Assembly: GCA_012931725.1 (NCBI GenBank)
Contig: CM022949.1
Location: forward strand, 53,112,798 to 53,176,797
Length of the DNA stretch: 64,000 nucleotides
Direction of reading: 5' to 3'
From: Litsea cubeba
Lineage: Eukaryota > Streptophyta > Magnoliopsida > Laurales > Lauraceae
Made by a program: the position numbers and the translations under genes
Shown: positions 10,216 through 21,400 of the stretch, piece after piece
Layout of the letters: each line of letters starts with the position of its first letter
Position numbering within the stretch: position 1 is the first letter of the stretch
Notes under the pieces: generated by a model
Databases searched by the model: none
What the model was told of the DNA's origin: nothing
What the model saw: the letters and a program-made list of their open reading frames with translations, nothing else

Positions 10216-11331
10216 TGTTGGAATTTGAGATGACTTGAGAAGTCTTTTGATGAATTGAAGAATTAATATCTCAAAGTATTGATTTGAGTTGGAATTCTTG
10301 TCAACACATTGTCACAAACATGATGATAATAAGCTGGTGTTGATAGAGCTGAAAAGAAGAATCAGAATTGAAACAGTCAGGAATTCAGAATTCCTGAAGC
10401 AGAGCATTCGGTCGACCGAAGCAAGAGAAACCTGCAGAAAACAGTTTCAGGCACCTCTCAGTTATTTTCGTGACACAGTGTGTCTTCGGTCGACCGGGAC
10501 CCCAGGATGTCGACCGAGCTCAAAAGTTGTCTGTTTCCAGTCAGTGTCTTCGGTCGACCGAGCAAGCCAGGATGTCGACCGAGCACGGGAACCAGAGTTG
10601 CGCAGAATTAGAAGTTTTGCACGAAAATTCAGCACTCTTATCTATTTCGTTTGGGACTCTTTCTAAACGAATTGTAGCCCGTTTTAAATACAATTAAGGG
10701 TTATCAAAACCTATAAAAAGGCATGTAAGGGTCGTTCTTAAACACACCAGAAGAGAGAAAGAATAGAGAAGAGTTTTAGAGAGTTCTTGAGAGAAAGAAG
10801 AAGCTGCTGGTGTGTGTTGCTGTGTGCTGATGTGGTGACGTTTTCTACAGCAATTGTGGACGAGATTATGCTCTTGAAGATGGTATTTCGTCCATAAGAT
10901 AAGTGTCTCTCTGTTTATATTTAATTTTCAATTTGTAAGGGATTGAGAGAGAGAGAATTGTAGAGGGGAAGGGCTGTAGACAGAATTTATCTCCTATTCT
11001 GTTTTTACATCAAGTTGGTGCTTGATGTCTGGGGTTTGGTGATCCTATCTGTGGGTGCAGATAAATTGTAAAGGGAGTCGGTGCTTCCTAGATAGTTGGT
11101 GCTATCTGAAACTAAGGGTTGGTGCTCTTTGTCGTTGGTGCGACTAAATAAGATTCAGATCTGTCCCGGATTGGTGTCGGACAGTCTTTGAACCGTGGAC
11201 GTAGCCTTTCGGTGAACCACGTTAAATCTGGTGTCATTGTGTGGTTTGACTTGTTTTGTTGTTGAATTGGACCTGTTTTTAGAAATCACTGATTCACCCC
11301 CCCCCCCTCTCAGTGATCGCGGTATCCAACA
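10216..11331 (+). repeat. Sirevirus-1 3' LTR (1116 bp)
   Basis: Nearly identical to the 5' LTR. It lacks 21 bp between the first two GGTCGACC palindromes, so this LTR has five palindromes instead of six. It also lacks one base in ggtgttcgg. Right target duplication gaaaa at 11332-11336. Confidence 0.95.
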
Positions 11332-13690
11332 GAAAAAAGGTGTAAACTTTGTCTGGGATGCTGACTGTGAAGCTGCTTTCCAAGACATCAAGTCATACCT
11401 GACAAAACCTCCAGTGTTAGCTGCTCCTACCACTGGAAAACCATTCATCTTGTACACAAGAGCCCTTGATCACTCTCTGGGAGCTCTGCTTGCGCAAGAA
11501 AATGATCAAAGAAAAGAAGCTGCTCTATATTACCTCAGCCGCATGCTAGTAGGTGCAGAGCATCGCTACTCTCCAGTTGAAAAAGAATGTCTTGCAGTGA
11601 TGTTCGCCGTACAAAAGTTGCGTCACTACTTGCTTTCCAACACAGTCTACCTGGTCTCAAGGGTCAACCTCTTGAAGGTCCTTGTCACAAAGGCAGGTTC
11701 TCTCAATGCTCGACTGGCAAAATGGTCCATCCTTCTGTCACAATTTGATATTAGGTATGTACCACAAAAAGCAATCAAAGGGCAAGCTCTAGCGGACTTC
11801 CTCGCGGAGCATCCATTGCCTAAAGATTCTCCACTCAGAGATGATCTCCCAGACGAACCAGTCTACAATGTGGAGACTTTCTCACAAAGTGCCTCCTGGG
11901 ACATGTACTTTGACGGTGCAACCAGGACAAATGAAAAAAGACAGCTGATCTCGGGAGTTGGCATCCTCTTTGTTAGCTCCGACAAATACATGATTCCACA
12001 CGCTTTCTCGCTACTGGAACCATGCACAAACAATGCAGCTGAATATCAAGCTCTGATCTTAGGATTGGAACTCGCCATCGAATCCGGTATCACCATGCTG
12101 GAAGTCTTTGGAGACTCTCAACTGATCGTCAACCAGATGAATCAGAAATTTGAAGTCAGGAAGCCAGATTTGTTGCCCTACTACAACAAGGCACAATCAC
12201 TTCTGCAAAAGTTTGACATCTGTCACATCACCCACATTCGTAGAGGTGAAAACATACGTGCAGATGCCCTAGCCGGACTTGCCGCATCCATGGCAATCCA
12301 GGAAGGGGAAAACATGCAAGTCACAGTGTGCGAAAGAAGAATCCTTCCTCCTCTTAACACACACCAAGCAGTTGCTGAATGCCACCAAGTGGTCGGAAGT
12401 CGGATTTCAATCCTTCAAACTTCAATTGGCGACTGGAGGGATCCGTTCATTGATTACATTATGTTCGGAATCCTACCTGAAGATCCAAAAGAACGGGTAA
12501 GCATCCAAAGGCGAACCCCAAGCTTCCATTTGGATATTCCTTCAAAAATCCTTTACAGGAAATCCTTCAACGGAGTACTTCTACGCTGCTTGTCACAACA
12601 AGAGGCTGAAGAAACACTCAAAGAAGTTCATGCTGGTCTTTGTGGAGCTCATCAGGCTGGACCTAAGCTCTATGATCAGATAAAAAGGTTAGGATATTAC
12701 TGGCCTACCATGGTAGCTGACGCAATGCAATTTGCTAAGCGCTGCCAACGATGCCAAGTTCATGGAGATTACATTCACATGCCTCCAGAATGGCTACATC
12801 CTACAGCGATCTCATGGCCTTTCGAAGCCTGGGGTATGGACATCATAGGTCCTATTTCTCCCCCTTCAAGCAAAGGTCATCGCTTCATCTTCGCCGCTAC
12901 GGATTACTTCTCCAAGTGGTTAGAAGCATTTGCGTTTAACGAAATGAAGACCTCATCAGTCCTTCAGTTCCTACGCACCAACATCATTTGTCGTTTTGGC
13001 ATACCCAAAAGATTCGTCCATGATAACGGACCACAGTTCCGGGATCATCGATTCTACAGGTTCTGCGACAAATACAAAATCCAAAGCTGTCCTTCGACTC
13101 CATACAATCCGGCAGCAAACGGGTTAGCAGAAGCTTTCAACAAGACACTCTGCAAAATCCTCAAAAAAATGGTCTCTAATCACAAAAGAGACTGGAGCGA
13201 CAAAATGTCTGAAGCTTTGTGGGCCTATCGAACCACCGTTCGAGGACCAACCCATAGCACACCATTCTCCTTGGTCTATGGATGCGAAGCTGTCGTGCCC
13301 TTGGAAGTACAAATTCCTTCCTTGAGGGTATCCTTGCAAAATGACATGACTCAAGAAAGCAATGTCAAATTGCGACTCCATGAGCTGGACAATCTCGATG
13401 AGAGACGGCTCGAAGCTCAACAAAGCATTGAACTTTACCAAGCACGTATGGCAGGATCTTTCGATAAAAAGGTCAGGCAACGCGCCTACAAAAAGAATGA
13501 CTTGGTTCTTGCGGTAAAAAGACCAATGGTCTTCGCTCACAAGTCCAAAGGCAAATTTGAGCCAAAATGGGAGGGACCCTACGTCATCGACAAGGTTTTC
13601 TCTAACGGCGCATACGCACTCCTAAACATGGAAGGTGACAGATGTATGCTGCCCATCAATGGCAAGTTCTTAAAGCGGTACTACCCTTGA
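11332..13690 (+). CDS. Gypsy-A pol, second part: RT end, RNase H, second RNase H, integrase
   Basis: Resumes the RT frame after the Copia insertion (KKGVNFVWD) and is open to TGA at 13688-13690. It contains the RT-linked RNase H (ILYTRALDHSLGALL, SRMLVGAEHRYSPVEKECLAV, ending in DIRYVPQKAIKGQALADFL), then a second RNase H (MYFDGATRTN, NNAAEYQALILGLELA, FGDSQLIVNQMN, RADALAGLA) with its acidic residues. The integrase zinc site (HAGLCGAHQAG ... CQRCQVHGD) and core follow: D in GMDIIGPI, D in VHDNGPQF, E in NGLAEAFNKT. It ends in a GPF/Y-like segment (KWEGPYVIDKVFSNGAY). The second RNase H defines the Tat lineage. No stop occurs in this half. Confidence 0.92.
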
Positions 13691-14049
13691 AGACTTACCC
13701 AACTGGGTAAGAGCAATGCCTGTATGGCCAAAACCGGTTTCCAGGTACACGCTCGCTAAACCCACCCTTCTTTAGAATTTTCATATCAAATGTTGAAATT
13801 TCTAGAAATCAAAAACAATGCTTACTTTCATCGTTTCATTGTTCAACAAAAAAAAAATATCCAAGTTTAGGAACCTTTCCCTAACTTGACCAAAATTTTC
13901 AACCCTTGAACCCAAAATTCATGGTTTGAAACAAAAATCCGGATTCAGGGATTTCCACCCTAGTCCACCCTGCCTTTTACCGCCAAAATGGTTTTAGGTC
14001 AAAATTTATGACCCTCGTGTCTTTAAACAAAAAAAAATGGTTTTTCAAA
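13691..14049. other. Gypsy-A spacer after pol
   Basis: Non-coding sequence that starts the spacer between pol and the repeats; the same stretch occurs in Gypsy-B at 36805-37150. No gene is seen. Confidence 0.6.
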
Positions 14050-14725
14050 AACCGCGAGGAAGCGACGCTTAGTCGATACTCGCACAAATCGGAAGCAAGC
14101 GAACCACGTTCGACACTTCCAAAATCGCAGGGAAGCGACATTTCGTCGATACTTGCAAAATCCAAAAACTGTGGAGACGCAACATTTCAGTTGATATCCA
14201 CAACCCAAATTTCAAAGGTTCGAAAAAACCTAAAAAACTGTGGAGACGCAACATTTCAGTTGATATCCACAACCCAAATTTCAAAGGTTCGAAAAAACCT
14301 AAAAAACTGTGGAGACGCAACATTTCAGTTGATATCCACAACCCAAATTTCAAAGGTTCAAAAAAACCTACAAAACTGTGGAGATGCAACATTTCAGTTG
14401 ATATCCACAACCCAAATTTCAAAGGTTCGAAAAAAACCTAAAAAACTGTGGAGACGCAACATTTCAGTTGATATCCATAACCCAAAGGTTCGAGAAAACC
14501 ACAAATTTCAAAAATCGTGGGGGAAACGACATCAAGTCAGTACCCGCAAAACCAAAATTTTTGAAAAGCAAGGATGCGACATTCCATCGATACTTGCACC
14601 CAAATCCGCGAGGATGCGACATTCCATCGATACTCGCAACCGAATGAGCAAGGATGCGACATTCCATCGATACTTGCAAGAACATTCAGCAGGGAGGCGA
14701 CTTTTAGTCGATACTTGCATTTTTT
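14050..14725. repeat. Tandem repeats of 69 bp (five copies) and 40 bp (three to four copies)
   Basis: The 69-bp unit begins ctgtggagacgcaac at 14169, 14238, 14307, 14376 and 14446. The 40-bp unit carries ggatgcgacattccatcgat at about 14572, 14612 and 14652, with decayed copies near 14056, 14130 and 14691. The two forms share the pattern G-GCRACATTYCR-T-GATA and look like one repeat family. Gypsy-B has only one or two 69-bp copies (37260-37390), so copy number changes fast. The 69-bp length is a multiple of three and keeps chance reading frames open on both strands. Confidence 0.85.
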
Positions 14726-14732
14726 GAAAACC

Positions 14733-15060
14733 AAACCGGCTATAAATGCCACAAACAGGCTATAAATGCCACAAACCGGCTATAAATGCCATCAAAACAG
14801 GCTATAAATGCCACAAACCGGCTATCAATGCCACCAAAACAAAACCGGCTATCAATGCCATAAACAAACAAAAAAAAAACTTGGATTTAAAAAAAAACCC
14901 GGCTATCAATGCCACAAAACAAACCGGCTATCAATGCCACCAAAATTGGCTATAGATGCCACAAAAAAAAAACTCGGCTATCAATGCCACAAGAAAAGCT
15001 GGCTCTCATGCCAAAATTGGTTTCCATGCCACAAACAAAAAACCTGGCTTTCATGCCAAA
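14733..15060. repeat. GGCTATAAATGCC short tandem array
   Basis: About a dozen copies of GGCTATAAATGCCA or GGCTATCAATGCCA at 17-35 bp spacing, decaying rightwards to ggctctcatgcca. The same motif recurs in the U5 part of the element's own LTR (23372-23453) and in Gypsy-B (37638-37945). Confidence 0.85.
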
Positions 15061-15107
15061 ACAATCACTTGACAAAAGATTTTTCACAAAATGACAACCT
15101 TTTGATC

Positions 15108-15303
15108 AAATCCCATTTAGCAATTACTTTTATCACAAAAAGATTCAAGTGAGCGTAGGGATAACAAAAAAAAAAAGAGAGCATCCCATTTAGCAATTAC
15201 TTTTATCACAAAAAGATTCAAGTGAGCGTAGGGATAACAAAAAGAGAGCATCCCATTTAGCAATTACTTTTATCACAAAAAGATTAAAGTGAGCGTAGGG
15301 ATA
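15108..15303. repeat. Three tandem copies of a ~70-bp unit
   Basis: The unit reads catcccatttagcaattac ... agtgagcgtagggataac and repeats three times with A-rich joints. Gypsy-B has two copies (37997-38115). After it, 15304-15495 is A-rich with short repeats of gtgttcacaagcactaca. Confidence 0.85.
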
Positions 15304-15495
15304 ACAAAAAAAAGAAAGTGTTCACAAGCACTACACAAAAAAAAAAAAAAGAGTACCAAAAAATACATGTGGTACAAAAAAAAAAGTGTTCACAAGCACT
15401 ACAAAAAATAAGTACCAAAAAAATACAAGTGGTACCAAAAAAAAAAAAGAAAAGAGAGAAGGATGGTTTCTGTAAAAAAAAAAATATACAGGAGC

Positions 15496-18400
15496 TCAAT
15501 CAAAAATGGTCTCCAGCCAAGAGTTCAGCTCCCCAAGCAAACTTTTAGCCTCAGCCGTCAAGGATTCCAAGGCACGCTTCTTCAGGAACCTGCCATGAGA
15601 TGCTGGAGTGGGCTGTACCCCTTCTCTCACACCAGGAAGCTTGCCTCGAGCAGTTTGCCATTGTTCATCCTCATCAGACTTCCTTTTGAGAACCCGTTCG
15701 GCATCTGCAACCTGGTGAATCAGGGCACTCTCCCTGTCGCGAGCCTCTATTATGGCAGTCCACTTGGCAGCGACTTGTGCCTGCAAATGCTCAAGATGTT
15801 TCCTGGCCTCATCGACCTCCCTGTCAAGGATGTTGAGGTCATGTGTCAGCCTGATGATGGCTATCTCTTCTAAGTTCCTCTTTCGGACTGCCTGCTTCCT
15901 GCTTTCTGTAGCCTCATCCAGGTCAGACTTAGCCTTATCAGCAGGGTCCAGGAACATCTCCTTGAAGAACTGGTCATCAGCCAAACTCACGGTCTCAAAC
16001 CACTTGTCACCCAGTGCAATGATCCTATCAACGATCGCCCTGGCACCTGTGACATCCAGACCAGCCTCTTCAGCATCACTGAGAATCTCCTGCACATGCT
16101 GGATCATGCCAAATCCGACTTCCAAGTGCCCAGAGAAGAGAGTCTCAATCCAAGAGCTCAGAACTCGCACCACCACCTTCTTCGCAAAAAGAAGAGATGG
16201 CCCAGCTGAAGATTCGCCCAACTCCGTTGGTCGGCTACTCATATCATCATCTGTTGAAAGAGTAACAAAAGAACTCTTTCCAGCTGAAGCTGCTCCTGCT
16301 CGGGAAGGAATCTCAGCGCGAGGAATCTCCTCAATATTGTCAGAGCTGGTCCCAGGAATCTCTACCTCTGGATCAACCTCTGGCATCTCTTGCTCTGGAA
16401 GCGACGGATCCTCCTCTGCCACTTCAAAACCTGCAAAGGAAACACAAAAAGGTATGAATATGACCCTGTTTGAAAATCATTATCAGAGTTATAACTACAA
16501 AATACCTTCTTCGACGACTGGCGGAACACTCTCTTCCTCCATGAACTCATCGAAAGCATCATCAACATTTGCGTCCATCGATGGTTCAAAGTCATCAGAA
16601 CCCTGTGGCAAGTCAGCTGGCAACAAAAATAAAATGTGTTAGCAAGCCAAGTCACAAACAAAAAAAAAAAAAAAAAACAGAGAGCAAAAGAAGTCGTACC
16701 AATTGGAGATTCTGGATTTACTCCAGAGTCCCTCGGTTCTTCTTTAGGTGCCTCAACAGGATCCATCACCACCTCATCGGTTGGGACCTCCGGCATCACC
16801 AAGTCTTCCTCTGCTAAAAAAAAAAAGAAGAAAAGCAGAAACAAGAAGCAAATCATAACATGGAAAAAATCCCATGAAAAGAAATGGAAAGAGAAAAAGG
16901 AAGAATCATACCTTCACCAACGGTCTCTTCTTCTCGGCTTCTCTTCTCTGGAGGCTCGTCAGCATCCACTGGCACATCCTCATTGATAGTAAGAGGAACT
17001 TCCAAGTTAGGAGAGTCCTCATGCTGCCCCTTGCTGCGATGATGACTCCTCCTCCTCTTACTTCTGCGGGCTCGCTTCTTAGAGGAACCTGCCCCGCTGT
17101 CAGAGTCAGGTTTGCCACTCGACTCCTCACTGGATGGTCTGCTCTTGCCAGTAGACTCCACGGAAGCTTGCCTCTGTGCCGCCTGCATCCAAGCACCAAG
17201 TTCGGCTTCCTCCTGTTCTAGCTGCTCCAAAGCCTCGTCAGGTATTTCTCGAATAGCTTCAGAACCGATGACGCCCTGGTCACCGAGAAAGCCTATCTTG
17301 TGCTTCTCTCCAGAAAGGAAGGCCCAAACTTCCTCTCGCCGGATGCCATCCGACTTTCCAAGGCCCTTTCCAGATGCCAGCTTCACATCAAGCTCCTTCC
17401 TGGAAAGTCCCCGATATGCCGAGAAGCTCTCCGCGAACCACTTCGCAAAGCCGGCAGTCCGGGAAGTCAGCAACACAGGATAAGAAATCATGGCTGTAGT
17501 GTCTTCAGCACTATAGAAAGCCCATGCATTTCTCCCGTCCTGTAAGCCTCCAAAGCGCTTCACCATGCTTGAAGGCGCTCCAACAACGCCTTGAGAAAAG
17601 CCAAGCTGCAAAGCAAAGCGAGAGGGTACATACGGTTGGATGTCGACGAAAAGATGTCTGCGGTACACCATCGTGCCGACACGTATGCTAAAAAGCCACT
17701 CTCTCTCTGCATTTGTCAAGGAATAATGCCTTCCCGACCCCGCCCTGGTAGAATCTCGGGAGGCACCAAAATCAAAAGCCTTCTTCCGCAACTCCGGAGA
17801 AAGCTTTACTGAAGATTGCCCCATCTCGACGTCCCTGAACCGTCGGATCCTCATGCGGGCAAACAAAAGTGATTCGGACACGGCTTTGCCCTTAGCCAGT
17901 CGAATCATCAGAGGATCATCATCCTGTGCAGCACCCAGCCGATGGAAGCCAGGACAGTGGTATACATACCACGAATAAAAGATATGGGCTGAAAATACCC
18001 TATTCATGGGAAGCCCAAGCCGAACCAAAAAAGCAGCAGCCTGCAGTTCGGTACACAGGTAGGAGTAAAGAGCTGGCACCAAAGCAACCTGCTCTCCAAA
18101 CGCCATCTGACAAGCCGGGAAAATACAATGCGGCCTGATGTGCGTTCCATCTCCTCCAGCAAATACAGCCTCACCAAGCCAATAAGTGAGGTAAACGGCG
18201 AGATCTCTCCGCAGTGCAATGTCAGGACATATGGCGTTTGTACTTGCACAGAAATCTCTCAACTCTTCTTGCATGGCCAAGATCTTCTTTGAACTTGGAT
18301 CCTGAGCTCCGGCTTCCTGGGTCACGCTGTCAGAAGACTCCCTGCTATCAAAAAAGTTGGGCAATGAAGAGCTAAAACTCTTCCAACTACTGGATCTAAC

Positions 18401-19797
18401 TTTCGAACCCCCCTTCTCCTTCAAAAAATCATAGAAGGCGACGAGCTGAAAGTATAAAAGCCTGAACTCCTCAGACTGCCCCTCGAGGACGCTGTCAATC
18501 GGCATAAACTCCTCATAGAGTTTGCCGAGGATGGGCAATCCGGTAATAGCGCTCAGCTCCTTCAAAGAAAAACCAATCTCACCATTCGTCACAACGAAGG
18601 TATTGGTTTGTGGGAGGAACGACTCCAGCATAGCCATGAAGGCCTCGTCGGAAAAGATCACGGTCTCCCTAAAGGCGCGGACCGCATAAAAAATCCCGGC
18701 TTCCTTCAAAACGGCGCCACCAATCAGCAGGACGCGATCAGTCCACGACTTCCACTCAGAGTCAGCATTGAAACGACCTCGAAGTCGAAAAGGCTTGATC
18801 CAATTGCTGCCGTCACCACTGAAAATACCAAGGCCCACCGGTCTCAAATCGACCGACGGATAATCAGAGCCCTGGTAGCCGCTGGATGGCATCAACAGGT
18901 CCATATCAACAGGCGACCTCTCCGTATATCCAGGAGAACCGCCAACAAAAACCCCGGTCTTGATTACATTTGTCCTTCTCACCCAGCTTGGAGGATCTTC
19001 CCTCTTAGGGCACGTGGGGGCAAGGCTCAGAATCGAGACGGTGCGATCAAACATCGACCGGGTAGTAACAGTCTTCTTCTCACCATCTGCTGTGAAGGAA
19101 AACTGAAAACATCTCCTCTGGTATGTAATGTCATCAGGGACTGCATCACCAAAGAAGAAGGTAGGCTTGGGCAAAACGCTCTGATCTTCCATCACCCATG
19201 GACGACTGCTTACCATGATCTTATAAAATTCCTCTCCCTTGAGAGTAATCAGTCGCTGCCTCATCTCATCTCTGTTGAGGGAGTCGCACTCTTCCAGATT
19301 TCTCTCAACATACTGGACCTTCTCAAAAGCCTGCCGAACGGCCGGATTAGAAGATCTAGAAGATCGACGAGGTACGCTTGTAGCAGGCTCTTTACCCTTG
19401 TTCGCTCTGGAGGAACCACCTGAAAAGGATGGAAAAGAAAAAGATCAAACATCAAAATGACAGAATCTCGCTAAAAAAAAAAAAAAAAAAAAAAAAAATC
19501 TTGCGAAATTTTGACATGATGACGGGGCAATTCCGAAGAAAAGGAACTATCCCGAAAGAAATAGAAAGCTTGAAGATGGGCTCAACATCGCTGCGAGCTC
19601 CGAAACTCCAAACTTTCGAAACCTAAAAGTCTCCGCAAAATCAGGAAGGGCTCAACATCACTGCGAGCTCCAAGTTCCAAAATTTGCAAAAACTTTCAGG
19701 TATGCTATCACATCATGCTACAAATTTAATTTACAAATTAAAGGCATGCATGAACATCTTGGTTTGCGAAAAAAAAATGCATTATCATGATGAGCAA

Positions 19798-19833
<36 letters not shown>

Positions 19834-20214
19834 CTCTCTCTAAAAAAAAGAGGGGAAAGAAAACAATAAAAGAGAAAGAAAAGAAACTCTCTCAAAAAAA
19901 AAAAAAAAGGGGAGGGAAAGAAAAAAAGAAGAAAAAAAAAAGAAAAAAATGAGGGCTGGCCCACAGGCCGTGGCCCACAGGCCACGTGGCCGTACGGCCA
20001 GATCCGTACGGATCTGTCCATACGGCCCACACAAAAAAAAAACATGAAAAAAAAAAGAAAAGAAAGCAAAAAAAAAAACGTGTGAAAAAAAAAGGAGGCA
20101 AACACGTGAAAAAGAAAAAAAAAGAAGAAGAAAAGAAAGAAACAAAAAAAAAAAAAGAACTTTTTTTTTCTACAATGGAGTTTTCTTGAAAAAGAAGAAC
20201 TTACTTGAAGCCAT
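15496..20214 (-). CDS. Antisense five-exon gene of Gypsy-A: plant mobile domain plus coiled coil
   Basis: Exons read on the minus strand: 20214-20205, 19419-16912, 16813-16700, 16616-16506 and 16430-15496 (TGA). Donors and acceptors are GT-AG (TCAA|GTAAG, GAAG|GTATG, TTG|GTACG, GAAG|GTATT; TTTCAG, TTTTAG, TTGCCAG, TTTGCAG). All four introns (785, 98, 83, 75 nt) are in phase 1. The sum is 3678 nt, giving 1225 codons without a stop. Residues about 235-500 resemble the plant mobile domain (FLPQTNTFVVTNGEIGFSL, ITGLPILGKLY, IRPHCIFPACQM). A basic KKRARRSKRRR stretch near residue 795 could be a nuclear signal. Acidic linkers follow, then a coiled coil at about 1075-1190. The gene runs opposite to pol and converges on it. 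Antisense genes are known in Tat elements; their function is not settled. Exon joins are inferred, not shown by RNA. Confidence 0.85.
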
Positions 20215-20335
20215 TGATGGAGAAGAAGAAGAAAACTCTTGAAGATCTTGAAGAAGAAAAGCTCTTGGTCTTGAAGCCCTCTTGAGATTATTGCAAAAGA
20301 AAGTAATAAGAGCAAGAGATCCAACCTTCTCCTTG

Positions 20336-20343
20336 CTTTTATA
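20336..20343 (-). promoter_or_regulatory. TATA box of the antisense gene
   Basis: TATAAAAG on the minus strand, 122 bp before the ATG. The same box stands at 48900-48907 in Gypsy-C at nearly the same distance from the matching ATG. Confidence 0.7.
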
Positions 20344-20403
20344 GAAGAGAACAAACCAAAGAAGGGAAGAAGAAAGAGGTAAGTGTTACTAATTAGTAAC
20401 CTT

Positions 20404-20660
20404 ACCAAAAGAAAGAGATTAGAAAGATTCTTTCCCAAAAGAAAGATATCTTGAAGGATTTTCTCCCAAAAAGAAATCAATGAGAGATTTTCTCCTAAAA
20501 GATATAATCTATGACGGATTCTTTCCCAAAAGAAAGATATCTTGAGATATTCTATCCCAAAAATAAAGGGATCATGAGAGATTCTCTCCAAGAAAAGATA
20601 TTCTTAGATATTCTCTATCCAAATGAGATATTTTTGGATATTCTTTACAAAAATGACACC
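20404..20660. repeat. Short repeats of ~28 bp, upstream of the antisense gene
   Basis: Six to eight loose copies of a unit like gattctttcccaaaagaaagatatcttga. They lie just upstream of the antisense TATA box, so they may be promoter-proximal. The same array is present in Gypsy-C (48600-48840). Confidence 0.7.
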
Positions 20661-20944
20661 ATATGAGATCTAAGCCATTTCAAAAGCTTAAGGTCCCATG
20701 GGTTAGCCCATATGAGCCAGGTTTGACCACCTAGGCACAAAAAAAAAAAAAAAAAAAAAATATTTGGGCTTTTAGTCTAAGAGAAATCCCTCTTACCAAG
20801 AGCATACAAAAATGGTTCCATGCCTCTTTTGAGTTGATTGGACCATACAAAAGAAAATTCCAAGCCCCATGAGCTTCCAAAAATCAAACCATCAAGCCTC
20901 ATCTACCAAATTGAGCCAAATTCTTGAAATTGACATTCCATCAA
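20661..20944. other. Gypsy-A non-coding stretch
   Basis: AT-rich with a 22-base A run near 20740. No gene or repeat is seen here. It is shared with Gypsy-C (48330-48600). Confidence 0.5.
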
Positions 20945-21180
20945 ACCAAATCCCGGTCCCCTAACTTGCCACATACAGCCTGTTAGGTCACAAGACCAAA
21001 ACCAAAAACCAAAACCTGATCCCCTAACTTGCCACATACAGCCTGTTAGATCACAAGATCAAAACCAAAATTGATCCCCCAACATTCCACATACAGCTTG
21101 TTGGGTCACACGATCAAAACCAAACCTGACCCCCTAACCTGCCATATATAGCCTGTTAGGTCACAAGGTCAAAACCCAAA
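20945..21180. repeat. Four tandem copies of a ~60-bp unit before the polypurine tract
   Basis: The unit is cccctaacttgccacataca followed by gcctgttaggtcacaag and an AAACC-rich joint. Copies start near 20950, 21018, 21074 and 21129. Gypsy-C carries the same four copies on the opposite strand (48080-48310). Confidence 0.8.
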
Positions 21181-21386
21181 TCCACATCCCTGATGTCATC
21201 TTCAAAACTTTGCCTCGAGATGGTACGTGATCCCTTTCACTACCATAAAATTCCCCTGGAAGCTCAGAAGGCTACAAATACCAAAAAGAAAGATTGCTCA
21301 AAGACTCTTGGTCAAGTCACAGGCTCTCCTTCAAAAATCTCTTCGAGGCACATCGACTACAAAAGTTAAGCAACTCGCCGCTGTAC

Positions 21387-21400
21387 CTCGAGGGGGCATT
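21387..21400 (+). promoter_or_regulatory. Polypurine tract of Gypsy-A
   Basis: The G-rich ctcgagggggcatt directly precedes TGTTGACAC of the 3' LTR. The same sequence precedes the LTR of Gypsy-C (47857-47870, minus strand). Confidence 0.8.

Larger units (their letters stand above)
3918..11331 (+). mobile_element. Sirevirus-1: Ty1/Copia LTR retrotransposon, near-complete
   Basis: A complete Copia structure: 1138-bp 5' LTR, PBS matching initiator tRNA-Met, gag with coiled coil and three zinc knuckles, pol in the order protease, integrase, RT, RNase H, several polypurine tracts, 1116-bp 3' LTR, and 5-bp target duplication. The long gag, multiple polypurine tracts and tandem palindromes in the LTR fit the Sirevirus (SIRE/Maximus) lineage. 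The two LTRs differ by four substitutions, one 1-bp indel and one 21-bp deletion by hand alignment, so the insertion is recent. The in-frame stop between gag and pol makes it doubtful as an autonomous copy. Confidence 0.93.

Noticed and set aside
14008..14727. 239-codon open frame with a 23-residue repeat
   Set aside because: It exists because the 69-bp repeat is a multiple of three and lacks stops; the opposite strand is also open, and Gypsy-B does not keep it.
14733..15060. CRISPR-like array
   Set aside because: Short direct repeats with variable, non-unique spacers in a plant retrotransposon; no cas genes.
19785..20591. 268-codon minus-strand open frame rich in Phe and Leu
   Set aside because: Produced by long A/T homopolymers within intron 1 and the upstream region of the antisense gene; no domain.
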